From assembly GCA_018697195.1 (NCBI GenBank), contig CM031864.1:15133286-15197285 (forward strand): a stretch of DNA of 64,000 nt, read 5' to 3'. Positions 15,601-26,420 of the stretch are shown one piece after another. The stretch is from Certhia americana. Its lineage: Eukaryota > Chordata > Aves > Passeriformes > Certhiidae. The position numbers and the translations under genes are program-made. The notes below the pieces were generated by a model, which was given only the letters and a program-made list of their open reading frames with translations, did not search any database and had not been told where the DNA came from. Numbering within the stretch: position 1 is the first letter of the stretch; every line of letters starts with the position of its first letter.

Positions 15601-18600
15601 CTGAAAAACTGGCTTCACCTCTGCAAGAGAAAGAGGGAGCAGAGGGACCTTTCTGCCAAATCCCTAACCATTCTGGGATCTCAAACATCATGCATGTATT
15701 TCACATCAATGTGCTTCTGTCTTGTGAAACCAAAGCTCCTTGCACATGAAAAACAGGTAAATCACAAAGCATCTTCCATCTGGGAAAAACCATTTAATTT
15801 CAAAAATACTATTTGTAAGATGTGGAAGGAAAGGTGTAGATAGCATTTGCTGCCCAGTATACGCTATGTATAATGCTGGAAGCTTGCCTGCAACATCTAA
15901 GCATTGGCCCCAAAAGATGTATTTGGAAACCAGGATAATGGTCACAGCCTAAGTGGAGAAAGAGCCCTGTAGTTTTAATAGGAATTAAGCCAAGTTCCAG
16001 TTGGCACATATCAGGGTTAAGTGGGAATATGGGATCCATCTTCACTTGCCATAACATTGGAAAGAAATTGTTTACAGTGATCCTTACCAGGATTTTCCAC
16101 CCAGACAGCTAACTCAAGTACATTTTTAGTAGCAAAAGCACAATCCAGATCCTGGCAACCTTCAATGCACGGGTCCTACCAGGATGTCTCTCAGATCCAG
16201 ACACAAGAGATGATTCCACGCTTTAGGCAGACACTAATACCAACAGCAATCCTTCCCAAAAGCAAAAATATTGCAAATTCTCCAGAAGGCACTATTCAGA
16301 GCTCCATGGTGTAAATCTGCCTCAGGAGCTGACCTTACAAAGGGGTACTTTTCTTCAACAATTTGCAGGTGATACACACATCTATAAAAACATACAGTTG
16401 AGTTCAGTCCTAAAGAGTTGCAAAGAAAATTTACTTTAACATTTTACAGTGAAAAAAAATTTGTCATATTGCATTTGTAACCAAAAAAAATTCTATTTTT
16501 CAATCATAACCATTTTGCCTGTGCAAGGAGACACATAATTAAAAACAGCCTCCAGGGTTCTTTCCACTTAAATTCTTCTCCCACAGACCTAAAAGCCCAA
16601 GCTGGGCTCTTAACCTTAATAACTTGGAACCAAGTTATTTTCTTACTCCTAGCTCTTGGGTACGTGTTATAAAGAAAATGCATCAATTATTTTCCCAAGT
16701 TCTGCTATAAGGGTGCCTTATTTCTAATCAGTTGGGGTATTTTTTTAAAGCCAACAAGGCTAGAATTATTCACTAAGGAATTACCTGACAAATCCTATTA
16801 ACATAAATGCATTTACTGTAGAAAGTAACCAGATTAATACCAGGAGCTAGCAGTGTAAATTAAGACTATGGGACAAATTAGCACCTCTACAACTATGATC
16901 CATTGTACTGGTAACAGTTACAGGAAACACTTATTTGATGTTCTGTTTGAAAAGACTCACAATAACAGAATTCTATCATTCTTTTCATAAAAAAAATCTC
17001 CTGTGTAATAAATACTCAAAAAAATAACAAAAAGGAAAAAAGGCATTACTATTTTCTCTCTACAAAGTTGGAAATCCAAGTAAGGCAAAAATGTCTAAAG
17101 TTTTAAAGGTAAAATTGTTTCCATTATCCAAAGAAGAAAACAGCAAATGACAAAATTAACAAATATATATTTTGTTGGATTCTGTACTGCCCCGCTTTTT
17201 TCTGTCCATGCTTCCCAAAATCTAACATTCAGGATCCAATGCTAACCAATATTGACATTTATAAATCATATCAATAAGAAAGGTAAGCAGACTTTCCCCC
17301 ATAGCTTTAATTTCATATTTGACAGGAGTTACTACTTAATGCTTAACAAACAGAGACATCCATTTCATACCAGCTGTATAATTCAAACAAGGTCCTAATA
17401 TAAATAAAATCAAATTGGCCATGGTGCCCTTCATGTAGTAATTTTATATGGATGAGCTGTCATTTTAAATTTGACTGAAAATAACTGTAGATACTTTAAC
17501 TGGATTAAAAAGAACTAAGCCACTTCTCCATAATAAAGCCAATTACTAAGCAGCAGGGATCCACTTCATCATCAATTAATCTATTCAGTGTGATCACCAC
17601 CCAACACATGTAGAAGGAGAGCTGCATTTGAAGTACCTTAATTAACTAAATGCATAACAATCAATCAGGTGAAATTCATAACTTGTCTTCCAGTTTCAGG
17701 AAACTACTGAAATGCACAACTTTGCTTTCAGAAACAAATTTTCAGAAATAAATCTTCAGTATGAAAACAAGTTTGACATTTTTCTTCTTACAGAAAGGGA
17801 CTAACTTCTTTTAAAAAAGAAATAGTCACCCCCATATAGAGAGATTAGCCAACTAAACAGAGGTCAAGCAGTTTGCAGGACATACACAGCCTTCCTAAAT
17901 AACCACACTGACTGCCCTCTACAAAGCATCTAGAGCCCCAACAACAACAAAAATCTACTGAAGAACATATTATCTCATCTGTCTTGCAAGCAAATAAAAC
18001 TGGTCTAAGTATTTAAAACAGCAATAAAGTGAGCTATTTGTAATAAATGCCCAAAAACTTTAACACACTTCGCAACAACAAATATGCTTGTATCTGCAGC
18101 ATTTCCACGAAAAGAACAAAATGTGAGCCCCCAGAAGACCAAGAGTTTTTTCTTCTGCTGTTTACAGCAGTTGCTCTGGTGCTTTTGAAAACAAACCCTG
18201 TTCCCAGAAGTAATCTCTACACTAGGAATCCAGGCACAGCAGCTCCCACCATACAGGGATATGCGGCCAGAGGCTGCCAGGACGGTGAGGCTGGATGGGG
18301 GGGACAACCCAAAAAGAAGCCCCTCCAGAAGGTGACCTGGGCTCCCACACCAATGTTTCTAGGTCCTTTCTGATGAACCAGGCAGAAATACAGTCTCTGA
18401 AATGCCAGTATAAAGTGTAACCTTTCTCCAAAGAAAGGAACCTGGAATTCCCTGTCTCCTGAACTTTATGCTGTTTCTAACTTTGAAAAGGACACTAGAG
18501 TTAAGGTCGAGATAATATGAGGCACACAGGTAATTAAAAGTAATACCTTTTTGGAAAGGGTTGGGAGGGTTTTTTCTTCTTACTTTTGTTTGGTGTGGTT

Positions 18601-21600
18601 TTATATTCGTTTGGGGTTTTTTAACAGACTGGGAAAAATCCTTAATATGATGCTGAATTCACATACTAATGGAATTATGGAAACGAGACTATCAAACACT
18701 CAGCCAAAGATAACAAGGAACAAAGAGGCTGGCTTCTGAAAGTGAAAACCACTCTTTTCTAGTCTATTAGATTAGCCTGAGACAGTCAACAAGACAGCAA
18801 TTACAGAAAGCGACATGATGAATAGAATTTATATGGTCTACCAAAAAGTCTTTATTAAAAAGTCCCAGACAGCAAGTTAAAGAAACTTCTACAGACATTA
18901 AGAAGCTTTGAGGCAGGAATCCACGGCCAGGGCTAGACACCAGCTGACAAAGGAAACCCAGTGTGTCCTCACATTACCAGGCTCGTTTTGTTAGCCCTTT
19001 CTCTTCAGTGAGGTGGGGGCCAAAGAGAACACAGGCCAACCACACCTGGACGTACCATGAACAAACTGCCTGAGAAATAACTGTACACCTCTGCACTTAG
19101 CAGGCATCAGTCTCACTACCTGAGTCATTTTCAATGCACTTGACATGCATTTCCACCAAAAGTTTGCTTGATGACTTAAGAGGTGGAGAAAGAGAAGAGA
19201 CATAACGAATGTTAGATATTCCTCTAAAAGACAAGAGGGGTCGAAACACTTATGTTCCTGAACACTCTTACCTGTGGGAGGGCACTTGAAGGCAGGATTG
19301 TCCTCTGCTGTTGGCACACCGGGAGCCTTGCAGGCAAGCTTCTGCCGGTGCTGCTGTGTGTGTTCCCCGGGCTGCACAGCATCTGCCTGACTCCCCTCGC
19401 CGGGCTGTGTCACCCAGCTGCTCCCCGTACCTTCCACGGAGCGGGTGGAACCCTCATGGGGACTCGTGGCCATCCCAGGGTCCCCCCCGGGGTGGGCTTT
19501 GTACCAAACTGATGGGGACCCCACAGCAGCAAGGCTATTCGCAGTAGAAGGGTGGACCCCGGGCAAGTCGGGCTCATCATCTTCAGGGATTGGGTTGTAC
19601 CATATTTCTCCTTCATCGTCCGCATCGCCATCCTCGCCACAGTCCGAGGCAGCGCTCCTCAGCGCGGCCGGGCTCGGCAGGGCACAGCTCCGCGCCGGGC
19701 GCTCCCGCCCCACCGCCATGGAGGGAGCCCATGGCACCGCGGGCTCAGGCAGCGCCACGGGACATTTGGGTACAGGGATAACAGCCCCCTGCACCTCCTG
19801 ACAGGCACTTTCTTCTTCCAGAGGAGGAGGAGGAGGTCGTCGGTGGGTGCTCTGCTGCAGCCAGCTGCGTTTCTTGGAAACAGTTATGCTGTTCACCTGC
19901 GGCCTGTGCTCGGGCACCTCGCTGGCCTCGGGGCGCCTGGGCTCCTTTCTGCTTCTTGAAGCTATGTAAACATTTTCTATGAAATCTGTTCCCAGAAAGG
20001 AAGGCAAAAAGAGGGAAAGACAAATGTTTAGAATATCATCTTGCTTTTGACAGATGAACATGTTTACTGTCATATAACGCTTGCATCAGACCTCATCCAA
20101 AAGGACAAAAGATAAGGTGATACGACAACAAAATCAGATTCCAGCCTGTCAAAGCAGAATGTGCACATAGCTAAAAAAGAGCCAGGCATGTTTGGCTGTA
20201 TTTTTAACACCACTTAATTTAGATAAATGGCAGTGAGATAGCTCTGCTGAAAGGTCATGCATACTTTCACAGAAATGGCTGCATTTTTCTGCCAAGTTCA
20301 GGTGCAATCAGTTTGAAAAGTTACTACACAGTACCTCTCCAGTTTAGTTATTCCAATGAAGAAACAGTCCCAATGTACTGTTTACATGGCTACAAAAATC
20401 CCATATATATTCATTTCTAGATTTCTAATATAGATAAAGGTGACAATATGTCTTGCACAAGAACTTCCAGAATGACTGTCCTTACCAGCTTTATCCTACA
20501 ATTAAGACAGAAGCAACCCTTCATTTGGAGGGAATAAAACAAAACACACCATCATGAAAGTAAGGAAGGAGAAAGAAGAAATGTAGAGAAGTTTTTAAAC
20601 AACAAAAATTTCATGCAAGAAGTAAACGAATTCCACTGACTGTTCCCAAAACTTGACAGTTTCACTGAAGCAGCAGACAAACCCTTAATTGTCCGTGGAA
20701 AGCACTGCTCACACTTGAGCCCCCTGTCAGAGCACACCCAAGCTCCGCTGGCAGCAGTGCCATACCCCCCAGCTGCAGCACATCCTGGCTGAGGAGCTGC
20801 GACCTCTGCACCAGGAAGAGCTGCAAATACATCCAAATTAAAAACAGGGAGCAGGTCAGACTACCCTCATGCTGCTCTGCACAGGAGGACAACCCAAACC
20901 GGGCTCACTCAGCTGTTGTGGCTGAACAGGGATAACTGGGCTCACATAAAACAGACAACCTGTTTTCACATGAAGCCCTCTGCAACTGGAAATTCCAGAT
21001 GGAAGCAACTCTTCGTTACTGCTTGAACATTATTCTCAGCAAAGAATTATTTACACACCAATAATGGATGTTAAAATATGGACACCTCTCTGGAGGATTC
21101 AAGGAGCAGCTCCGTAAATCCTGCCAAGTTTGCTGTAGAATGGGAGGCATGAAAAAGACTCATTTGAACATCTTCCCTTTGACCTTCTTTTTAGGTTTGT
21201 ACTTTAATGATAGAAGAGATCCTTGATAAGATCTGAAAACAAAACCATTTTATTTGATGAAAGATTCATCACTTGGTGATTTTTCAAAAGCATACAGTTT
21301 GCTTGTTCAGCTAAACTGCAGCACTACCACTGTTTGTGATTTGAAGAATTACTTGTTTCAAAGAATTAACAAAATTAACCATGCTCCTTTTGAAGACTTT
21401 GAACACCTCCACTGAAGTGCTTTGCTACACAGGGGCCTAAGTCAGTCAGATAACAGAATCTGAGGGAAACGTGAATGCAGATCTCTGTCAAAATTTCAGT
21501 GATTCGGCAGCAATCATATTCCTCTCCCCACCCACAGCCTTGAAATGGAAGCATGCCGTTGTAATGGTTCCTCCTTACACACTGTCACACTACAATTTCA

Positions 21601-23328
21601 AGTAAGAACTAACCAAAAGGACAGGAAAGTAATCTACAGTCAGCATAGGGCTATGTCTGTGTTTCCAAGAAGTCTGTTTGGATCAGGAACTTCTCAGGTA
21701 GGCATCCTCCTGCCAGTGACAAATCTCCCGAAGTCCTCACTTCACTCCAGGGATGGTCCCTGCTCTGGTGACATCAACAGATGGAGCATCCGAGAGCTGT
21801 ATTCCACAAACAAAAATATCTGCTACTTCCTGCTTTGCTGTAGAAATGTGGCTCCTTCCGCACTGGTTAGGCCAGCCTACAATTCCCAAAACAACAGGCT
21901 CCTAAGCAGTACAGTGTGCCTAAACATACAATCAGTGACACATCTGGTGTGTCAGCCTCAGGTTACCCTTCAGTCCTAGCAGCAGCAAACTGTTTTCAAC
22001 ATCCACCCTGGAAATGCTCACTGAAACTCCTCCAAATGATACACTTATATGCACATCTCCCAAATGCAGTTTCTGCAACTGCTAGCAGTATTTGCAAGCA
22101 CTGCTTCCCCTTTATTCGAACTTGGCCCTGATCCTGAAAGTCCTTATGCCTGTGTTTGTTTTAGTAACAAACTGCTTCACATGCAAGTATCTGCACAACC
22201 AGTGGTTCGATATCCCACAGCAAGTTTTCAATGTTGTTAGCTGTTACAGGAGTGAGTCAATTTTAAATAAATACAAAGCTCTGAGAGACATACAGTTCAG
22301 GAACATACTTTTGTTCTTGAACAATGTTTCATTCAGAAGAATGCTGCCAACTATTAGCATTTTCACATATATATTTAATGTTATATTTAACATAGTTAAG
22401 ACCATGCCTCCACACATATACCAAACATGACAATAGTTTCTTTTCAAAAGGCTTCAATATGGTGTTCAAGGAAAAAAAAAAGTCAGATATTTCCTTCACC
22501 TTTCACACTATTGACAAAAAATTAAATAAATCAGTATTTCAAGTTAAGCCACGATAGTAACAACACGTGTTTGCTCAGAAATCAAAGTTTCAATGTTTCA
22601 ACTCGACTGAAGTAAAAATTGACATTATGCCAACTCCGTGGGCACAGAAAATACTTCACCACGATCCCATGCCTTGCTTTGCAGATTGCATGGAAGCAGG
22701 CAACAGCGTTATCCAGCCTCTCCATATATGGATCAAACAATTCTCAATTCTTCTGGCTGATACTTAAACACGTTCTCTTTCACTAAGAAACTAACAAAAG
22801 TATCGGATATAACTACTACATATTCAACTGGAACAACGACAGAACTGAGCTGTAAGATTACCAGTGCATCTTTAAAAAGCTAACAAACCAACCAACCCCA
22901 GCGGGCAAACAGCAGCCGAGGAGTGACAAACAGATGTGGGAGACGAGGCGCAGGGACGCGCACACAGCGCGCTGGTCTAAGCCCCAGAAGCTCTCGCTTT
23001 CAGGAGGAATTCCCACTGCCGGGAGAAAGCGCAGGTACCGACGGCACGCTGCCGCGGCTGTGCCCCGATCCGAGACCCAAGCTCACGCTCGGCCCCGGTG
23101 CGGCGCTCGGGGCAGCGGCACGGAGCTCCAGGCGCCGCGGAGCCCCGCCGGCGTTGCCCGGCAGGTGGGGTGCGGCGCTGGGCGGCAGCCGTGGAGCTCC
23201 CGCGGCCTAGCCATGCGCCCCTTACCTGCGGGGCGCAGACCCCGCCGTGGCGGTGCCCTCGCCCGCCGCCGTTCCTCGCTGGACTTCTGCGCCCCATCTT
23301 GAGATCCGTCCTGCGGAGCGGTCGCCAT
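413..23328 (-). CDS. SYDE2: SYDE2, Rho GTPase-activating protein (partial, last exon outside window)
   Basis: Minus-strand gene with coding exons 23226-23328, 19272-19985, 9626-10725, 6820-6946, 1495-1676 and 413-644. All junctions have GT/AG sites and matching phases, giving about 819 codons before the missing last exon. An acidic segment with the motif EIWYNPIPE is followed by a basic/serine region with [10 protein letters not shown], a C2 domain (about residues 469-586) and a RhoGAP domain (about 603-815). The RhoGAP has an arginine finger in LYRLCGS, then [10 protein letters not shown] and [11 protein letters not shown]. Known of the family: SYDE proteins are RhoGAPs acting at synapses and the cytoskeleton, speeding GTP hydrolysis on Rho-type GTPases. 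SYDE2 rather than SYDE1 is inferred from the C1orf52-BCL10 neighbourhood. Odd points are a damaged N-terminus and a duplicated exon 1. The identity is strong; the exact start is weak. Confidence 0.93.
1495..1676 (-). CDS. SYDE2: SYDE2 exon 5 (middle of RhoGAP domain)
   Basis: Two bases plus 60 codons, from [10 protein letters not shown] to [10 protein letters not shown], between acceptor CAATAG and donor GAGAAG/GTGAGT. The split glycine codon joins exon 4 (phase 1). [14 protein letters not shown] matches the conserved RhoGAP signature L-R-E-L-P-x-P-L. No ATG-initiated frame covers it, so ORF calling alone misses it. Confidence 0.92.
1677..6819 (-). other. SYDE2: SYDE2 intron 4
   Basis: A 5.1 kb intron between the arginine-finger exon and the LRELP exon. 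Apart from a CR1 tail near 5.6 kb I see no coding or RNA feature. Several short ORFs here are lineage-neutral frames with no recognisable domain. Confidence 0.85.
5590..5675 (+). repeat. CR1 LINE 3' tail fragment
   Basis: A short fragment shaped like the CR1 3' end: a gacttgatgacattaaaag segment, then cttttcgacctaaa, ending in ctatgattctat. The resemblance is to the CR1 consensus as I remember it. It lies in SYDE2 intron 4. Confidence 0.7.
6820..6946 (-). CDS. SYDE2: SYDE2 exon 4 (RhoGAP arginine finger)
   Basis: 42 codons plus one base, from [10 protein letters not shown] to [10 protein letters not shown], between acceptor gcttgcag and donor AACAG/GTAACA. The arginine in GLYR is the catalytic arginine finger by analogy with other RhoGAPs (about residue 645), so the domain looks catalytically competent. 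The exon lies only about 130 bases from a small assembly gap. Confidence 0.93.
6947..9625 (-). other. SYDE2: SYDE2 intron 3
   Basis: A 2.7 kb intron, GC-rich near the 7.1 kb minisatellite and otherwise AT-rich. I see no coding exon, RNA gene or clear transposon in it. Confidence 0.85.
7040..7135. repeat. GC-rich minisatellite interrupted by a 10-base gap
   Basis: The unit ggggcagagccgggaa followed by tgcggctcgggaac recurs on both sides of ten Ns at 7075-7084. The array is in SYDE2 intron 3. The true copy number is unknown because the gap sits inside the repeat. Confidence 0.75.
9626..10725 (-). CDS. SYDE2: SYDE2 exon 3 (basic/serine region, C2 domain, start of RhoGAP)
   Basis: The largest exon in the window: two bases plus 366 codons, between acceptor cttctaaag and donor TGTCAG/GTACTG. 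Order of parts: a Ser/Pro-rich start, the basic stretch [33 protein letters not shown], a C2 domain starting near [14 protein letters not shown], and the first RhoGAP helix around [18 protein letters not shown]. The frame stays open across the whole exon. A 186-codon plus-strand frame here is its antisense shadow. Confidence 0.95.
13375..13530 (+). repeat. Degenerate CR1-like fragment
   Basis: The block around tggtagagtccccaccactg and ccaagctgcaactgcacggg has the layout of the CR1 3' region (a segment about the value of the mean, then ccctctccagcctgagctg). The match is from memory and the copy is old. A poly(A) run follows 60 bases on. Confidence 0.5.
13588..13607 (+). repeat. Poly(A) tract
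   Basis: Twenty consecutive A residues in SYDE2 intron 2. Similar 16- and 17-base runs occur at 14,826-14,841 and 60,004-60,020. None has an adjacent recognisable retrocopy. Confidence 0.9.
19272..19985 (-). CDS. SYDE2: SYDE2 exon 2 (proline-rich and acidic N-terminal region)
   Basis: 714 bases between acceptor gggaacag (exon begins AT TTC ATA) and donor CCCACAG/GTAAGA. The product runs from [16 protein letters not shown] to AFKCPPTG, with a PPPPPLEEE stretch, then an acidic run and [14 protein letters not shown]. The EIWYNPIPE motif, as I recall it, is also in SYDE1, which supports family membership. The rest is low-complexity and probably disordered. Confidence 0.9.
19986..23225 (-). other. 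SYDE2: SYDE2 intron 1
   Basis: A 3.2 kb intron with no coding exon recognised. Its promoter-proximal part from 21,679 is the beginning of the stretch that recurs after the gap at 26,421. Confidence 0.8.
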
Positions 23329-23790
23329 GCCTGGCGCTGCCTCCGCACCGCGCTCCAGCGGGCGCAGGCCCCCGGCCCGCGGGATCGCTCAGCCCCCGAG
23401 CGCCGCGGCGGCCCCGCCGGCAGCCCGCCCCGACCGCCCCATGGCGCCCGCCGCGCGCGCGCCCGGCTCCCGCTCCCGCCGCTGCACATACTTGGTCATA
23501 CCTGAGTCTGGGGTGAGAGGCGCCCGATGCCGCGCATCGCCACACGCCCCGCCCCGCCCTCGCCCCTCCCGCGCGCGGGTCGCCCCGGGTGGAGCCGTCT
23601 GGCGAGTGGGCGAGTGCACGGAAGTGCCGTGTGCCCCACATCCGCGACAGGGCTCGGGCCGTGCCCGCCGGGGGGCCCCGGGGAAGTGCCGTTACCCCGG
23701 CACGACTCCCCGTGGGTACCACCTCCCTGTTACCCACGGCGGCCCCCCAGTGTCATCATCTCCTTCGGCAGCCGCGCGCGACGGGTTGTC
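22920..23790 (-). promoter_or_regulatory. SYDE2: SYDE2 CpG-island promoter
   Basis: About 870 bases very rich in G+C and CpG, set in AT-rich DNA, covering exon 1 and its upstream flank. Sp1-type GC boxes (cgccccgccccgccc) occur near 23,545-23,580, upstream of the start on the minus strand. I see no TATA box. The transcription start cannot be fixed from the sequence. Confidence 0.75.
23226..23328 (-). CDS. SYDE2: SYDE2 exon 1 coding part (N-terminus, probably frame-damaged)
   Basis: The donor CCCGCAG/GTAAGG at 23,226 is excellent and its phase (1) fits exon 2. The ATG at 23,328 follows an in-frame stop at 23,389-23,391, so it is the first usable start in that frame. As written the peptide begins [10 protein letters not shown]. 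The +1 frame instead reads [11 protein letters not shown], and the second copy reads MDDPLSRTIS, suggesting a true start of the form M-A-D-P-L-R-R-T. SYDE1 begins similarly in my memory (M-A-E-P-L). Indel errors here are likely. Confidence 0.6.
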
Positions 23791-25517
23791 TTGATCAAGA
23801 CCAAAGGAGCGTAGCATATTTTAAATATTTCTTTCCCCTTGAGTTTGCCTTCCCCCCGTGCTACAGAAACAAATCTGTGGGCTGAAAAGCTCTTCTGCCC
23901 GCTGGCTCAAGCTGTGTAGTGGCGGTTCTCGCTTCCCCCAGGTTCCCGCAGGTCCTGCTGGCCTGGCGTGTGAAGCTGGAGCTGGCCTCATCTCTTAGCA
24001 CTGTTACTGCCCAGCCCAAATGCCACTCCGTAGAACACAAACATTGTTAGGACAGGGCGATAATGTGCTGAGCTTTCCAAGTGGGCAAAATTCCAGATTT
24101 TGTGGTATAATGTGCTGGCTCAGCTACATCTGCATTGGTTCCATTAGCAAATGCACATCCTTTCCCAAAAACCCCCCCCAAAAATTTCCTTTTAAGAAAG
24201 AAATTTATGGAAGGGGGGCCCCCCAAAAAAAAATTGATTTTTTTAGCCAAGATAAAGTACGGAGACTAATTTTGTTGGTCATTTGTATCTGAGGTCTACA
24301 TTTCCTGCTTTAATTCATTATAAACAGCTTCATGACTATTATTTTTGCAGCATTTTGTTGGCACAGCTGACAAATAATCTGCATACATCTGGCTTGTGTG
24401 GGTGAGAGCAGAGGACCCCTGCCATCTCCTGTTGGCCATAGTTGGCTGTCACATCACTGTGGAAGGCAGCCAGAAGCAGACAGGCAGTCCAGCATCTGCA
24501 TGCCCAGCACAGCACTGAAATCTGAACCAAAGGAAATGGCTCTTTGGTTCAGAGAAATTATTACCACATATAGCGTCACACATATTCATAAATAGCCTCT
24601 TTACCAAATTTTGAGGAGTCTAACAATTTTGCTCATCTGAAACTAGTCTCCCTGAAGAACAAAGTCGATTAATTTTTGAGTCTCTATGTGACAGTAGTAA
24701 CCAGCTGCATACCTGTATTTCTACAAGTAAAAATAGCTCATTCAGAGTAGTTTGTGATTTATTTTCATCTAAATAATCCTCACAATACTATCATATGTCA
24801 CTTGAAATGCTACTTTGCCATCCTGTCTTTTTTGAAACCATTTGCATTCCTTTATACACATATTGTGAATATCTGTGTAACGGGTTTCAGAGCAGTTGTA
24901 AACCGTTCCAGAACGCCTTTTGGGAAAATCCCAGAAGTGATGTGGTAGTTGGATGGTTCCCATCTCACTGCTGCGCAGATGAGGGCTGAGTCCATGGATC
25001 TGCCTGGCCCCTGTCCTCAGCAGCCTCAAGATCCTGCTCCCTCTGGCAGGTTCCTGTGTTGCAGCACCCTGACTGGGTTTGTAACTGCATCTCAATGCAA
25101 ATTAGCCTGCAAGACATGGCATAAACCCTAAACCTGTCAATGTTTTCTGACAGTCACCTTGCTGTGTAGGCCGTAGCTGTCTCCATCAGCATCGTTTTTT
25201 CGCAGCAATTCATCCACCATTATGTTTTTCTTCATTACCCAAGGGCCCAGGTAAAAGGAACATCCCTGCTCTAGCCTCACCTGAATTAATCTTACTTGTT
25301 TAGGTGGTTTTTCTTTCCTCCAACAAAATGTTGATTTCTAGCTGGAATCAGTATATAAAGCTAAATCTTTTACTATTCTTCTCAGAACTGATCTGTAAAG
25401 ATACAGTTGAGAAGAAAAGTATTAAGTGTTGGGGGAGGACACCTCATTACTATGTGACGGGCTTCGGGTTCTTCAGACTTCTTAGAGCCTCATCTCCTCC
25501 TCCTCCTTTCTTCAATT
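23791..25517. other. SYDE2 upstream flank
   Basis: AT-rich non-coding sequence upstream of the CpG island, including an aberrant homopolymer-rich patch at about 24,169-24,240. The final 95 bases before the gap (25,423-25,517) have no counterpart in the second copy. I see no gene. Confidence 0.7.
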
Positions 25518-26420
25518 NNNNNNNNNNNNNNNNNNNNNNNNNNNNNNNNNNNNNNNNNNNNNNNNNNNNNNNNNNNNNNNNNNNNNNNNNNNNNNNNNNN
25601 NNNNNNNNNNNNNNNNNNNNNNNNNNNNNNNNNNNNNNNNNNNNNNNNNNNNNNNNNNNNNNNNNNNNNNNNNNNNNNNNNNNNNNNNNNNNNNNNNNNN
25701 NNNNNNNNNNNNNNNNNNNNNNNNNNNNNNNNNNNNNNNNNNNNNNNNNNNNNNNNNNNNNNNNNNNNNNNNNNNNNNNNNNNNNNNNNNNNNNNNNNNN
25801 NNNNNNNNNNNNNNNNNNNNNNNNNNNNNNNNNNNNNNNNNNNNNNNNNNNNNNNNNNNNNNNNNNNNNNNNNNNNNNNNNNNNNNNNNNNNNNNNNNNN
25901 NNNNNNNNNNNNNNNNNNNNNNNNNNNNNNNNNNNNNNNNNNNNNNNNNNNNNNNNNNNNNNNNNNNNNNNNNNNNNNNNNNNNNNNNNNNNNNNNNNNN
26001 NNNNNNNNNNNNNNNNNNNNNNNNNNNNNNNNNNNNNNNNNNNNNNNNNNNNNNNNNNNNNNNNNNNNNNNNNNNNNNNNNNNNNNNNNNNNNNNNNNNN
26101 NNNNNNNNNNNNNNNNNNNNNNNNNNNNNNNNNNNNNNNNNNNNNNNNNNNNNNNNNNNNNNNNNNNNNNNNNNNNNNNNNNNNNNNNNNNNNNNNNNNN
26201 NNNNNNNNNNNNNNNNNNNNNNNNNNNNNNNNNNNNNNNNNNNNNNNNNNNNNNNNNNNNNNNNNNNNNNNNNNNNNNNNNNNNNNNNNNNNNNNNNNNN
26301 NNNNNNNNNNNNNNNNNNNNNNNNNNNNNNNNNNNNNNNNNNNNNNNNNNNNNNNNNNNNNNNNNNNNNNNNNNNNNNNNNNNNNNNNNNNNNNNNNNNN
26401 NNNNNNNNNNNNNNNNNNNN
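25518..26420. other. Assembly gap of 903 Ns
   Basis: A run of N separating the two copies of the SYDE2 promoter region. Translations across it are meaningless. Confidence 1.

Larger units (their letters stand above)
10726..19271 (-). other. SYDE2: SYDE2 intron 2
   Basis: An 8.5 kb AT-rich intron. It holds an A-rich tract at about 11,500-11,577, C-rich runs at 12,343-12,360 and 12,804-12,822, a degenerate CR1 fragment near 13.4 kb and a 20-base poly(A) at 13,588-13,607. No coding exon was recognised. Joining exon 2 to exon 3 across it preserves frame (split glycine codon). Confidence 0.85.
21679..25422. repeat. Copy A of a 3.7 kb direct duplication (probable assembly artefact)
   Basis: It begins tggatcaggaacttctc and ends gaagaaaagtat; the same order of sequence recurs at 26,421-30,272. 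It contains part of SYDE2 intron 1, exon 1 and the promoter. The two copies differ mainly by one- to few-base insertions and deletions rather than substitutions, as in unpolished long reads. Past 25,422 this copy runs into 95 unique bases and then the gap. Confidence 0.9.

Noticed and set aside
23222..23800. Several GC-rich ORFs up to 171 codons on both strands
   Set aside because: CpG-island composition lacks stop codons in most frames; none shows a domain or the correct splice phase.
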